DNA of 64,000 nt from Sporolactobacillus kofuensis (GTDB lineage Bacteria; Bacillota; Bacilli; Bacillales; Sporolactobacillaceae). The stretch is from contig NZ_JBHSTQ010000003.1 of NCBI RefSeq assembly GCF_042660205.1, positions 62,001 to 126,000 on the forward strand, written 5' to 3'. Both the position numbers and the translations under genes were made by a program. Position 1 is the first letter of the stretch. Each line of letters begins with the position of its first letter. This document shows positions 9,100 to 18,092 of this stretch, piece by piece. The notes beneath the pieces were generated by a model. The model searched no databases, had not been told where the DNA came from, and saw only the letters and a program-made list of their open reading frames with translations.

Positions 9100-9190
9100 A
9101 AAAAGCCTCCATTTTCACGTCTATTGCTTACTGTTCTCACTAGGGAACCCCACTGTAGCGCATAAATTAGTTACCTTTCTTGAAACACCC

Positions 9191-9328
9191 TCACTTTGCA
9201 ATAAAAAGCGCATAGATAATAAACAGAATAATAATCCCCGACACGATCCCCATGCAGCCTGGTTTCCCAATAAATGCGCGATCAAAGTTGTCTTCTCTTG
9301 ATTTGTTTTGTTTATGTTGATCGGTCAT
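9191..9328 (-). CDS. 45-residue single-pass membrane peptide
   Basis: Short reading frame with ATG at 9328 behind GGAGG (about 10 nt). It reads MTDQHKQNKSREDNFDRAFI, then GKPGCMGIVSG and a C-terminal hydrophobic helix IIILFIIYALFIA. A soluble, highly charged N-terminus followed by one membrane helix is typical of small tail-anchored membrane proteins. I know no family for it. Support is the ribosome site, the codon pattern and the place in a run of small membrane genes. Confidence 0.5.
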   Translation of the reverse strand: MTDQHKQNKSREDNFDRAFIGKPGCMGIVSGIIILFIIYALFIAK

Positions 9329-9364
9329 TTTCCCTGATCCTCCAGTCTTAATCGACCACATCCG

Positions 9365-9610
9365 TTAAAGAAATCGATCAACGATATAGCCCAATCCAAT
9401 AAGTACAAGCGCTACTACAAAATGAACTTTTCGTTCATTAACTTTTGTTTTCTCGACTATGAGAAAAATTGCGGTAACAATGCCAATAAACATCGCACTT
9501 CTCACAAAGTAGTTTGTATTAACCAAGAAGACATTGGGAAATCTCTGATAAAGCCCCGATAGGATGCCCAAAGTAACGAGTAAAAGTGGAATTCTCAGTT
9601 TCCAATACAT
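9365..9610 (-). CDS. Small three-helix membrane protein
   Basis: About 81 residues from the ATG at 9610 (MYWKLRIPLLLVTLG...), preceded by GGTGAAC; an in-frame ATG at 9631 lacks a ribosome site. Hydrophobic stretches at about 6-18, 33-52 and 62-78 with a basic TKVNERKVH loop. Unknown function. It lies just beyond the terminator of the pectinesterase gene, so it is probably a separate unit. Confidence 0.55.
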   Translation of the reverse strand: MYWKLRIPLLLVTLGILSGLYQRFPNVFLVNTNYFVRSAMFIGIVTAIFLIVEKTKVNERKVHFVVALVLIGLGYIVDRFL

Positions 9611-9721
9611 CCGTTCACCGCAATCGTACATACTAACAATCCTATTTTCCTATTCGACAAAAAAGTTGAATAGTCCTGTCTTCTCCAATAATGAAAAATG
9701 GTGGATCCTTCTCATTACCAG

Positions 9722-9764
9722 AAAAAAATCATCCACCCTGGTTACTTAGACAGTGTGGATGATT
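9722..9764 (-). terminator. Rho-independent terminator of the pectinesterase gene
   Basis: Ten-base arms AATCATCCAC (9727-9736) and GTGGATGATT (9755-9764), followed on the minus strand by a run of T residues. It lies about 80 nt past the pectinesterase stop codon. A T-rich run also follows on the plus strand, so it may act both ways. Confidence 0.8.
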
Positions 9765-9842
9765 CTAATGATTTTTTTCTTCATATTTAATTAGCGCTGT
9801 AGGAAAGCTATTTTGCCCTTTTATTTTTTAATCGGTACAACT

Positions 9843-12800
9843 TTATCGGATAAACTTGATCACATCGCCGTACAAATAGGCGGTTTCCCCATGATACATA
9901 ATTTTTATCCATTTCACTAATTGCTGAATTTGAATGGCTGTTCCCGCTTCTAATCTTGCAACTATTTTATCTTTTGTAGATGAACCCGTCCGGATCACAA
10001 AATCTTTTGTGAGATATACAGTATAAAGTCTATGCTTCGACAAATCTCCATACACATAAGCGGCTCTTCCTTTATAAGCAATTCTTGCCCATTTCCCTGA
10101 ACGCAGAACGTTTACTGCTGTTCCAATCTTAAATGTTGCCATTCGTTTATATTTCGTGGACGGGCCTGTACGTACTGCATGCTTCTCTGTTAAATAAGCG
10201 ATATACGGTTTCGTTTTTGTGATCTCTCCATACACATAGGCAGCTCTTCCTTTATAAGCAATTCTTGCCCATTTTCCTGAACGCAGAACGTTTACTGCTG
10301 TTCCAATCTTAAATGTTGCCATTCGTTTATATTTCGTGGACGGGCCTGTACGTACTGCATGCTTCTCTGTTAAATAAGCGATATACGGTTTCGTTTTTGT
10401 GATCTCACCATACACATAGGCAGCTCTTCCTTTATAAGCAACCCTTGCCCATTTCCCTGAGTGCAGAACGTTTACTGCCGTTCCGGCGGTTAATGTTGTG
10501 ATACGCCTATGCTTTGTGGACGGGCCTGTACGTACCACATGCTTCTCTGTTAGATAAGCCGTATACGGTTTCGCTTTTGTGATCTCTCCATATACAAAAG
10601 CAGTTCTTCCCTTGAAATCGATTTTTACCCATTTCCCTCTACCATTTAACACGTGTACAGCTGATCCTGCACTTAATGTTGCGAGCACTCTATTTTTTGT
10701 TGAAGGCCCTGTACGTACTGCATGCTTCTCTAATAAGTATGCGGTATAGGTGGTTGGATTATCTTTACCTCCATTATTAGAGGATTTTCCTCCATCTTCT
10801 ACTTCTCCCATTGTATCGTGCTCAATAGCTTTGCCATCTCCATCCTGATTTTTTGCTCCATTCACCTCATTATTTCCCATTTGTCCGGTTTGAGGCATCT
10901 CTTCTCCAGTTGAAATACCGTTATTAGATGGCTCAACAGGTGCTATAACAGTTGGTAAAGTAACTGGTGGTGGCATAATCAAAGTTAGAGATGGATCCCA
11001 CCCATTGAAAATACGTGGAAGGGTGAATGCACTTGCTTCTTGGGCACTTAATTGTTTCGACCAAGAGACACGCTTTGCTGCGTTAGCACCCGGACCCATG
11101 CTGTTGTACTCTGCATAACTCGCTAGTTCGTGATTCAGTGTATTCGACCATTTACTCCATCCGCTAGGATCAATGTGATCATCCATCCACGTATTAATAA
11201 AAGTCGTTTTCGGATTATTTTTCCACGGTCTACCTAAATAGACTCTGGTAACCGAATCATCTTTTGTTAAACGTGAATTAAGAAAGACGAATCCTTTGTC
11301 CGATTCATTAGATTGAGCAGCCGCAGTAACGTATCCAGATGTTCCATTACTATGGATTTCACTATGATCAAAGACAACAGCTGGTGCCTCACCGAATATG
11401 AAGTCAACATCCCCTTCAATATATGAGTTGTGGTAATACTGTCTTCCACTCCCCGTATAAAGGGTATCTTGATGACTAATGATCTTCATATTTTCAAACA
11501 CTGCTTGATCACTTTTTACAGATAATGCAACAGCGGTTCCATATGTTACACGCGGCTCTCTAGAATTTTTAATGGTCAAATTTGAAGCTCTAAAATAATC
11601 ACCGGTTACGCCTACTGTCTGGCTTGCGAATGTACTACCGACATTGCCGGATTGTCCATTTGTTCCTCCATAATCGTCCCAATCAATAACCGTTTGATCT
11701 CGACTTTCTCCGATAATGCTTACATAATCCTGTGGGATGGATACCTTTTCTTTATAAATCCCATTCTTAATGTAAATAATCGTTCTCATTGTATTATCCG
11801 ACGGAATCGCATTAACCGCATCTTGTATTGTTGTATAGTCACCAGTGCCATCTTGAGCAACAACAATTATTTTAGCCGGCATCACAGCTAGTTCATTGGA
11901 TAGTTGACTCTCTCCTTTGGCATTAGAAGCTGAGACAACATAGTAATATTGTGTTCCGTTCTCTACTTTACTATCTGTAAATGCAGGTAAAGATAAACCG
12001 GTTGCTATATCCGTATATGGTCCGCTACTGGTTGTACTTCTTTTTATCGTATAAAATGAAGCATCTGGGCGAGCTTTCCATTGCAACTCAACTTGACGAT
12101 TACCAGCACTCGCTAAAATGTCCGTTGGTGATGCTGGAGCACCAACGATAGAGACTTTTGGCATGGCTTGAGTTTGATTAGAAATCATGCTCTCAGCTTG
12201 ATCACCAACTGCCGTAACCACATAATAGTACAATATTCCATTTTCTACCTCTGAATCAGTATAGGTTGAGTCTTTAACCCCCGTTGCAACAGTTGTATAG
12301 GGTCCACCATTATTTAAACTTCTTTTGACTACGTAAGAAGTTACCCCATCTACTCTCTTCCAATTTAAAATAACTCGCTTGTTGTCAGGATTTGCTACTA
12401 ATTCTTCCGGCGACATTATAGGTGTTCTCGGTTGAACACGGACAGGAGTAGATTCGAGTCCGTCTCCCCCCACTCCACTCGCTTGTACACGATAATAATA
12501 CGTTGTACCATTCACAACATCTTTATCGGTATAAGTTGGATCAATTAATTCGGACGCGATCGTTACAAACGGACCTTCGGGACTTGTACTACGCTTCACG
12601 GTGTAGAAATCTGCCGAATCTACCTTATCCCATAATAAATTTATCGAAGAATCTTTTGAGGTAACGGTTACATTTTTAGGTGTTTGAGGCAATGGTACTG
12701 CGCTAGATGGCGTCACAATCACAGGAAGTGAATCCGGACCTTCTCCAACTGAATTTACACCGCTTACAACATAATAATAGCTTGTATCATTTGTTAAACC

Positions 12801-13727
12801 CGAATCTGTAAATGTTAGGTCTGTGACATTTGATTTTACTGTTGTAAATGGACCTTCGGGAGTTGTACTTCTTTTTATATTATAAGAAGTAGCGTTACTT
12901 GCTGATTTCCAGGAAAGTTTTGTCTGTGTATTGCCTGCTTGTGTGGTTAAATCTGTAGGAGCCGATGGAACAATCGATGGAGTGTATATCTGGATGTTAT
13001 CTAGATAAAGTGTTGCTATTGAACTATTGCCTGTGTTCACATCAAAGTTTCCAAAATCGGAAACTGACTGATAAAAAGGTACGTTTTTTATTTCAGCGTC
13101 ACCCGCACCGCTCACGTTCACACTATACAATGCTTGCTGCATGTCAATTTCAATTTTCACATGGTACCACGAGTTCGGTTGAAGTGAGTCTAAAAGGGGA
13201 GCTGTCGTATTGTCTGCTTTTCGATACACAAGCTGGTTACCTGATGTTTCAAGAGACACCAAAGCTGTATTGACTCCTGCATTTGTGAGTCTAAATCGTG
13301 TACTTGAGCCAATAGGTGCGCCCATAAAATCAAAAGCAACAACGGTCGTCTTATTTGTTTGTTTTGAAAAACTGCTGTTAGAAATTCGCGTCGATCCACC
13401 TTTGTCTGGAGAACCGTCTTGATTATCATATAACTTCAAAACCTTGTTTCCAGGGTTTACCGGATCATCAGTTAGCTGGACGTTATTATCTCCAGGACTA
13501 AAAACCCATGGTTCACCTTTGTTACTCGTGATTTGTACCTTATAATTGCCTAAAGTATCGGTGATTGAATCAGTTATGTTACTGGGCAAGCCAGGATCTT
13601 CAAAATTATCATTTATCATATAATCCTGAGATTCTTGCGGAGCGGCCAATGCCCTAACTAAGCTGAAATCTGAGACTAGAGAAACGACCAAAGTCAGACA
13701 CAACATCATTCTTAATAACTTTTTCAA
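9843..13727 (-). CDS. Secreted modular pectinesterase with FnIII and SH3-like repeats
   Basis: A 1294-residue extracellular enzyme that removes methyl esters from pectin (family CE8). Order: signal peptide (1-29, ALAA cut), a jelly-roll-like domain (about 35-250), four fibronectin-III domains (about 256-342, 348-432, 437-525, 533-618), the pectinesterase beta-helix (about 618-935), an acidic Gly/Asn-rich linker, then five ~60-residue bacterial SH3-like repeats (about 994-1294) with VRTGPSTK and GKWxRIxYKGRxAYVYG cores. Catalytic motifs are visible: SHQDTLYTGSGRQYY, GDVDFIFGE with the nucleophile aspartate, and LGRPWKN. The SH3 repeats probably hold the enzyme on the wall. Start is TTG behind GGGGGAGA. 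Single gene with its own terminator. Large compared with usual ~350-residue pectinesterases; suggests growth on plant matter. Confidence 0.92.
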   Translation of the reverse strand: MKKLLRMMLCLTLVVSLVSDFSLVRALAAPQESQDYMINDNFEDPGLPSNITDSITDTLGNYKVQITSNKGEPWVFSPGDNNVQLTDDPVNPGNKVLKLYDNQDGSPDKGGSTRISNSSFSKQTNKTTVVAFDFMGAPIGSSTRFRLTNAGVNTALVSLETSGNQLVYRKADNTTAPLLDSLQPNSWYHVKIEIDMQQALYSVNVSGAGDAEIKNVPFYQSVSDFGNFDVNTGNSSIATLYLDNIQIYTPSIVPSAPTDLTTQAGNTQTKLSWKSASNATSYNIKRSTTPEGPFTTVKSNVTDLTFTDSGLTNDTSYYYVVSGVNSVGEGPDSLPVIVTPSSAVPLPQTPKNVTVTSKDSSINLLWDKVDSADFYTVKRSTSPEGPFVTIASELIDPTYTDKDVVNGTTYYYRVQASGVGGDGLESTPVRVQPRTPIMSPEELVANPDNKRVILNWKRVDGVTSYVVKRSLNNGGPYTTVATGVKDSTYTDSEVENGILYYYVVTAVGDQAESMISNQTQAMPKVSIVGAPASPTDILASAGNRQVELQWKARPDASFYTIKRSTTSSGPYTDIATGLSLPAFTDSKVENGTQYYYVVSASNAKGESQLSNELAVMPAKIIVVAQDGTGDYTTIQDAVNAIPSDNTMRTIIYIKNGIYKEKVSIPQDYVSIIGESRDQTVIDWDDYGGTNGQSGNVGSTFASQTVGVTGDYFRASNLTIKNSREPRVTYGTAVALSVKSDQAVFENMKIISHQDTLYTGSGRQYYHNSYIEGDVDFIFGEAPAVVFDHSEIHSNGTSGYVTAAAQSNESDKGFVFLNSRLTKDDSVTRVYLGRPWKNNPKTTFINTWMDDHIDPSGWSKWSNTLNHELASYAEYNSMGPGANAAKRVSWSKQLSAQEASAFTLPRIFNGWDPSLTLIMPPPVTLPTVIAPVEPSNNGISTGEEMPQTGQMGNNEVNGAKNQDGDGKAIEHDTMGEVEDGGKSSNNGGKDNPTTYTAYLLEKHAVRTGPSTKNRVLATLSAGSAVHVLNGRGKWVKIDFKGRTAFVYGEITKAKPYTAYLTEKHVVRTGPSTKHRRITTLTAGTAVNVLHSGKWARVAYKGRAAYVYGEITKTKPYIAYLTEKHAVRTGPSTKYKRMATFKIGTAVNVLRSGKWARIAYKGRAAYVYGEITKTKPYIAYLTEKHAVRTGPSTKYKRMATFKIGTAVNVLRSGKWARIAYKGRAAYVYGDLSKHRLYTVYLTKDFVIRTGSSTKDKIVARLEAGTAIQIQQLVKWIKIMYHGETAYLYGDVIKFIR
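10064..10423 (-). repeat. Recent 180-bp tandem duplication (SH3-like repeats 3 and 4)
   Basis: Two consecutive 180-bp units are nearly identical: within the 360 bp I find only two differences between copies (10095 versus 10275, and 10227 versus 10407). The encoded 60-residue repeats are identical. The other three SH3 repeats in the gene are clearly more diverged, so this pair arose by a recent duplication or gene conversion and is a likely site for copy-number change. Confidence 0.9.
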
Positions 13728-14168
13728 TCCATATCTCTCCCCCTAATTCTAGTCGCCTAAACTCTCAAAAAATGCAAGCAATGATATAAATTACACGTTT
13801 TTGAAAATTCCCCTTCTTTTTTTTAAAAAAAATAGCCAAAAGTATTGCATATATATTCTTATTTTTTTCTAAATGCTGCTACCGTTCCATTCATGCGGTT
13901 CATTTGTCCTCTCTATTAATCTACTTTCAGTATTTGCGCTACTATGCGTATCCAATTGCAGCAATTTTGCACACGTGTTTCCGGGTTCTCATAGTCGCCT
14001 GAGAGATATCTAATTTCATTTAATATGTGAAAAATCTCATCAAACACTCATGATCTATTCATCGAATTGAAAGTATAATAACTTTGCCCGCTCAGGCTCG
14101 GTTTTATATTGAGTATCATCACCTTATGGCTGGGCACAAGGCTTGATTTGACTCGGAGGTCGAAAACG
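13728..14168. other. Divergent intergenic region, pectinesterase / flavocytochrome
   Basis: About 440 bp, strongly AT-rich on the left, with long T and A runs around 13815-13835. A perfect TATAAT lies at 14074-14079 pointing at the flavocytochrome, with only a poor -35 match. I see no gene, no Fur-box-like palindrome and no riboswitch here. Confidence 0.4.
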
Positions 14169-15527
14169 TTGATTAAGATCATGAGATCGCTGTTTATACT
14201 TATCTATTTGTTCAGTCCTCTTCCAGCTATTTATGTAGTCTATTCATCGGACCCAACCGCGTATCAAACGATGAGAGGGTTACTCCCGATGATACTTGGC
14301 ACAATTGCGTATACCTGGCTCATGGCTGAACTAGTCATTAGTGCCCGTCCTAAATTTATCGAACGGTTTTTTGGCTTGAATCATTTTTATCAATTTCATG
14401 GGGCAGCCGCGATTATGTCCATCATGCTTTCCTTGCTTCATAAGCAGCTCGAAGACGCCATTTGGGGCCATTTTCTTCATACGGTTCGGCAAATTGGAGA
14501 TCTTGCGCTTATCCTTTTTATTGTATTAGCCTCACTGTCTCTGTTTTTTATGACCCGCACAATTATTCGACGGATTCCCTTTTTAGAGACACTTCGATCC
14601 TTTCTCGAGCAGAAACTACACGTTGACTTCAAATATAGTGTTTGGATTCATAACGCAAATGTTATTGCAATTGTATTGGTTTTTGCACATGTTTTTATGC
14701 TTAGTGCCTTTTATCAACGGAACATTTGGATCTGTAGTATTTACACACTCTATTTTGCAATTGCGTTCGGCTACTATGTCAACCATAAATTCATAAAACA
14801 AAGATATGCAATGCGCAAACACTATCGAGTGACCGCAATCATTAATGAATCGCCGAATGTGCACACCTTTGTTTTCACACGGATCAAAGGAAAAATTCCG
14901 CGCTATAAGGCTGGACAATTCATTTTTCTTCGCTTCTTAACTAAGGAATTAAACGGCGAGGAACACCCTTTTTCAATAACGTCCAATCCTCGTGATCGTT
15001 ACCATCTTTCTGTCACCATTAAATCCGTTGGTGATTTCACAAGAGCCATATCGAGAATACCTTTAAATACTCAAGTAATGATCGAGGGACCGTTTGGAAT
15101 TCTTGGAAATAGCGTACGCCGACATAAAACAGACATCGCTCTCGTTGCAGGCGGTATCGGGATTACACCAATGATCAGCATTTTAAAAGACATAAAGCAA
15201 ACCTATGTAGATAGGCGCGTATTGTTAATTTGGTGTGTACCAACAAGAAAAGAGCTGATGTTTCACGATCTAATCAATGATCTTTCAGCGCAAATGCCAC
15301 ACTTCAGTTTTGTGCCCATTCTTTCAAGAGAAATAGATGAACTCGGAGAAAGTGGGCATTTGAATCAAGAGAAAATGCAACGCTTGTTGGCCACGTACCA
15401 CTATCATCCAAAGCGTACCGATTATATCATTTGTGGCCCATCAAAAATGATGGAATCGGTCACTCACATTTTGCACTGTTTTCATGTACACAAGAAGAAC
15501 ATTCATCTAGAAGACTTCTCATTATGA
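14169..15527 (+). CDS. Ferric-reductase-like transmembrane flavocytochrome
   Basis: About 452 residues from TTG 14169, chosen because CGGAGG lies 9-10 nt upstream; an in-frame TTG at 14109 has no ribosome site. The N-terminal half holds six or so membrane helices with histidines (HFYQFHG, LLHKQL, WIHNANVIAIVLVFAHVF) fitting the ferric_reduct haem-b core. The C-terminal half is a ferredoxin-reductase module: FAD motif EHPFSITSNP, NAD(P)H-binding VAGGIGITPMIS and CGPSKMM. Such proteins carry electrons from NAD(P)H through FAD and haem across the membrane to ferric iron, oxygen or another carrier. The next gene, 14 nt downstream, encodes a lipoprotein with two cytochrome-b5 domains, a plausible outside electron acceptor. 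Confidence 0.85.
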   Translation: MIKIMRSLFILIYLFSPLPAIYVVYSSDPTAYQTMRGLLPMILGTIAYTWLMAELVISARPKFIERFFGLNHFYQFHGAAAIMSIMLSLLHKQLEDAIWGHFLHTVRQIGDLALILFIVLASLSLFFMTRTIIRRIPFLETLRSFLEQKLHVDFKYSVWIHNANVIAIVLVFAHVFMLSAFYQRNIWICSIYTLYFAIAFGYYVNHKFIKQRYAMRKHYRVTAIINESPNVHTFVFTRIKGKIPRYKAGQFIFLRFLTKELNGEEHPFSITSNPRDRYHLSVTIKSVGDFTRAISRIPLNTQVMIEGPFGILGNSVRRHKTDIALVAGGIGITPMISILKDIKQTYVDRRVLLIWCVPTRKELMFHDLINDLSAQMPHFSFVPILSREIDELGESGHLNQEKMQRLLATYHYHPKRTDYIICGPSKMMESVTHILHCFHVHKKNIHLEDFSL

Positions 15528-15541
15528 GGGAGCTGAAAAAC

Positions 15542-16207
15542 ATGTCCACGAAAAAATGGTTATTCTATCCTTTAATCCTTACACTTCTATTCATGACAGG
15601 ATGTGCACATGCAGCACCAAGCGAACACACCACTTCCGTTCACTCCAAAACAAATACCAGTCGTGTTGCAGCAAATAAACAGTTCACACTCAATGAATTA
15701 AGTAAATTTGATGGAAGAAACGGGCACCCGGCCTATATTGCAGTGAAAGGAAAAGTATACGATGTCACTCATGCACCGGATTGGCACAATGGCAGCCATC
15801 ACGGCGTCCAAGCCGGTCAAGACCTAACATCAGCGATTGAGCATGCACCTCATGGAACGGCAGTGTTATCCGCTGTCCCAATTGTCGGCAATCTGGTCAA
15901 GGGAACGAAAAGTTCTGAAGCAAAGAGCACCAATTCCAAGGCGAATAACAAAGGACATCAAACGGCAAAAAGCAAAACAAAGAGAACGTTCACGTTAGCT
16001 GAATTGAAAAAATATAATGGGCAAAACGGTGGCCCTGCATATGTAGCTGTTCATGGAAAAGTATATGATGTCACTCATGCACCGGGCTGGCACAACGGTT
16101 GGCACCACGGCGTTCAAGCCGGACAAGACTTAACAACAGCGATTGAGCATGCACCTCATGGGACGTCTGTGCTGTCCCAACTTACTGTTATTGGCTATGT
16201 AAAATAA
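15542..16207 (+). CDS. Lipoprotein with two cytochrome-b5-like domains
   Basis: A 221-residue exported lipoprotein. The ATG at 15542 follows GAGGGAG. The signal peptide ends in the lipobox FMTGC (Cys21). Two homologous domains (about 48-118 and 148-221) each read FTLxEL-K(F/Y)(D/N)G-NG-PAY(I/V)AV-GKVYDVTHAP-WHNG-HHGVQAGQDLT-AIEHAPHG, the pattern of the small bacterial haem/steroid-binding (cytochrome b5-like, COG4892) group; they are joined by a Lys/Ser/Asn-rich linker. It starts 14 nt after the flavocytochrome, so they are very probably one transcription unit and may form an electron-transfer chain outside the membrane. Haem binding is inferred; steroid-type ligand binding is the alternative. 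Confidence 0.85.
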   Translation: MSTKKWLFYPLILTLLFMTGCAHAAPSEHTTSVHSKTNTSRVAANKQFTLNELSKFDGRNGHPAYIAVKGKVYDVTHAPDWHNGSHHGVQAGQDLTSAIEHAPHGTAVLSAVPIVGNLVKGTKSSEAKSTNSKANNKGHQTAKSKTKRTFTLAELKKYNGQNGGPAYVAVHGKVYDVTHAPGWHNGWHHGVQAGQDLTTAIEHAPHGTSVLSQLTVIGYVK

Positions 16208-16273
16208 AAAAATGAGGCATCAATACATCACTTCGGTTATGATTAGTTCAATTGAAGTTGAGGGAGTGACCCA

Positions 16274-16684
16274 GTGATGACTATTGATGAAGAAAATAAG
16301 GAAATCAAACGCGTGATTGATGAATGTGATCATCTGATCAAACATGAAGCCTTTGATCAATTAATTCAGCATTATTCGGAAAATGCGATCTTAGTTGTTA
16401 AACCAGGAATGGTCGCTCATGGCCGGGAGGAAATAAAGGCAGCTTTTATAAAGATCGCTAAATACTTTGATAACAGTATTGTTCCAAAGGAAGGGAAGAT
16501 GACTATTCTTAATAGTGGTTCTTCAGCCCTTGTCCTTGCACAAACCTTAATCGAAACCAATGATACCGCCAAAGAAACCAACGAATTTTCTTTGGATCGA
16601 CGAGCAACCTATGTTTTTGAAAAAGTCGACAATCAGTGGCTTTGCAGTATTGATAACTCCTATGGAACTTCACTACTGGATTAA
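16274..16684 (+). CDS. SnoaL/NTF2-like small protein (SgcJ/YybH type)
   Basis: A 136-residue cone-fold protein: helix pair at the start (IKRVIDECDHLIKHEAFDQLIQHYSENAILVVKPG), then AHGREEIKAAF, and a C-terminal beta-rich half ending RRATYVFEKVDNQWLCSIDNSYG. The pattern fits SnoaL-like/DUF4440 proteins that act as isomerases, hydrolases or simple ligand-binders. GTG ATG start behind GAGGGAG. It has its own terminator. Substrate unknown; the nearby redox genes do not settle it. Confidence 0.7.
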   Translation: MMTIDEENKEIKRVIDECDHLIKHEAFDQLIQHYSENAILVVKPGMVAHGREEIKAAFIKIAKYFDNSIVPKEGKMTILNSGSSALVLAQTLIETNDTAKETNEFSLDRRATYVFEKVDNQWLCSIDNSYGTSLLD

Positions 16685-16693
16685 TTTTTTTAC

Positions 16694-16720
16694 AGAATGG
16701 GCATGTTTGGCCCATTCTTT
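16694..16720 (+). terminator. Rho-independent terminator
   Basis: AGAATGGGC, short loop, GCCCATTCT and then a T run, 10 nt past the stop codon of the SnoaL-like gene. Confidence 0.85.
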
Positions 16721-16762
16721 TTAGTTGGATTGAGTTATGTACGAACCCATTTTTTAATTTTT

Positions 16763-16776
16763 AGGACACATGTCCT
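16763..16776. promoter_or_regulatory. Inverted repeat upstream of ydcZ-crp-ydcZ
   Basis: AGGACA and TGTCCT separated by two bases form a compact inverted repeat 67-80 nt before the first YdcZ gene, after the previous terminator. Its place suggests an operator for the linked Crp/Fnr-type regulator, though it does not match the classic FNR or CRP consensus. Confidence 0.35.
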
Positions 16777-16842
16777 TCACATACTCCTTGATCTCAGTTT
16801 AAATAGTAAAAGGAGATTTAAACGGAAGGAATGTGTAACAAT

Positions 16843-17268
16843 ATGAAAGGGTTTTTCTATGCATTTATTGGCGGTGCTTGTATTACATTTCAAAGCGTAG
16901 CCAATTCAACAATTAGCCGTGACATCGGAACGTGGCAAGCACCGACAATCACTCAGTTTACAGGTTTCATTGTCGCACTCCTCATCTTCATGGTGGTCCG
17001 TGATGGAAAGATCAGTGATTTTAAGAACGTCAAACCATTGTATCTGGTCAGTGGTGCCTTTGCTGCATTAATTATTTCCGGAGAAGTCACTGCGATTCAC
17101 CACATCGGTGTCACACTCTCGGTCGCGATCTTGCTCATTGCCCAACTTCTTCTCACCTTTCTTGTTGACCTGTTCGGATGGTTCGGAATCGAAAGAAAAC
17201 CAATGCATGTCCCTCAATTTTTGGGTATCGGCCTCATGATTCTCGGCGTCATTATTTTAAAAATGTAA
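16843..17268 (+). CDS. YdcZ/DUF606 family DMT-superfamily membrane protein 1
   Basis: About 141 residues with four to five hydrophobic helices, the YdcZ half-size member of the drug/metabolite transporter superfamily. The signature NST...GTWQAPTITQFTGF near the start and GVTLSVAILLIAQLLLTFLVDLFGWFG are shared with the second copy at 18093. Two starts are possible: ATG 16831 right after GGAAGGA, or ATG 16843 with that site 12 nt away; the latter matches the usual MKG-F-YAFIGG beginning. Half-size members probably work as hetero- or homodimers. Substrate unknown. Confidence 0.8.
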   Translation: MKGFFYAFIGGACITFQSVANSTISRDIGTWQAPTITQFTGFIVALLIFMVVRDGKISDFKNVKPLYLVSGAFAALIISGEVTAIHHIGVTLSVAILLIAQLLLTFLVDLFGWFGIERKPMHVPQFLGIGLMILGVIILKM

Positions 17269-17343
17269 TTTAGCTCGCACATTCACCCCATTTTTACATC
17301 TGTTTCTTATTGGTTTATGTCTGATCAGCTCGAGGTGACAAAA

Positions 17344-18045
17344 ATGATCGAAGAAAGTAAAGACAACCAAATCATCAATTATTTAGAGAAGTTCCATCTG
17401 GAATCAGTATTTAAGGAGCCGCTAAGAGATTTTCTATCCATTTGTACCTTCAAGGAAGGCCAAGTTATATGTTCTCAAGGTACACATGCTCATTACCTAA
17501 GCGTTTTGGTCACTGGTAAAATTAAGATCTTCACGAATTCAAGGGAAGGAAAAACATTAATTCTTTCCTTTATGACACCGCTCGAAATGATCGGTGATAT
17601 TGAATATGTGATGGAGAAACCCTATTTGAATACAGTCCAGGCGATTTCACCGGTAACCATGATTCGTGTCTCCTATGATTCTCTGAAACAATATGGATGG
17701 AATGATCCTGACTTGCAGCGCTTTTTACTCAAAATCATCACGAATAAATTTTATATAAAATCCAATTTTATGAGTTTTAATTTGATGCATTCAGTGGAGG
17801 TACGTCTTGCGAGCTACCTCTTATCGGTTGGCTTTGATGAGACAGGGCAGCAACAAACTGAAAGTAATCATGAATTGATGATTACCGATATCGCTAATCT
17901 GATCGGCACAAGCTACCGTCATCTGAACCGAGTCATTGTCCGATTCTGCGCGGACGGACTCGTTGAGCGGAACAAAGGTTACCTAAAGGCAATAAATAAA
18001 GACGGTCTATCAAAAATAGCAGGTGGCAATATTTATGAATCATAG
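17344..18045 (+). CDS. Crp/Fnr-family transcription regulator (YeiL-like)
   Basis: About 233 residues. The N-terminal cyclic-nucleotide-binding-type beta barrel (FKEGQVICSQGTHAHYLSVLVTGKIKIFTNSREGKTLIL) is followed by a long dimer helix and a winged helix-turn-helix (MITDIANLIGTSYRHLNRVIVRFCADGLVERNKGYLKAI). The start at ATG 17344 is favoured by GAGGTGA six nt upstream; an in-frame ATG at 17317 has no ribosome site. The cAMP-binding arginine pattern is not clear, so the effector is unknown. It lies between two ydcZ genes and probably controls them. Confidence 0.85.
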   Translation: MIEESKDNQIINYLEKFHLESVFKEPLRDFLSICTFKEGQVICSQGTHAHYLSVLVTGKIKIFTNSREGKTLILSFMTPLEMIGDIEYVMEKPYLNTVQAISPVTMIRVSYDSLKQYGWNDPDLQRFLLKIITNKFYIKSNFMSFNLMHSVEVRLASYLLSVGFDETGQQQTESNHELMITDIANLIGTSYRHLNRVIVRFCADGLVERNKGYLKAINKDGLSKIAGGNIYES

Positions 18046-18092
18046 GCATTCGATTAACGATTGTGGCATCATGAAAGGATGACAAATTAGAG

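Noticed and set aside
9645..9675. Hairpin CTATTCGAC / GTTGAATAG as a terminator
   Set aside because: No T run follows on either strand and it sits upstream of a gene start rather than after a stop.
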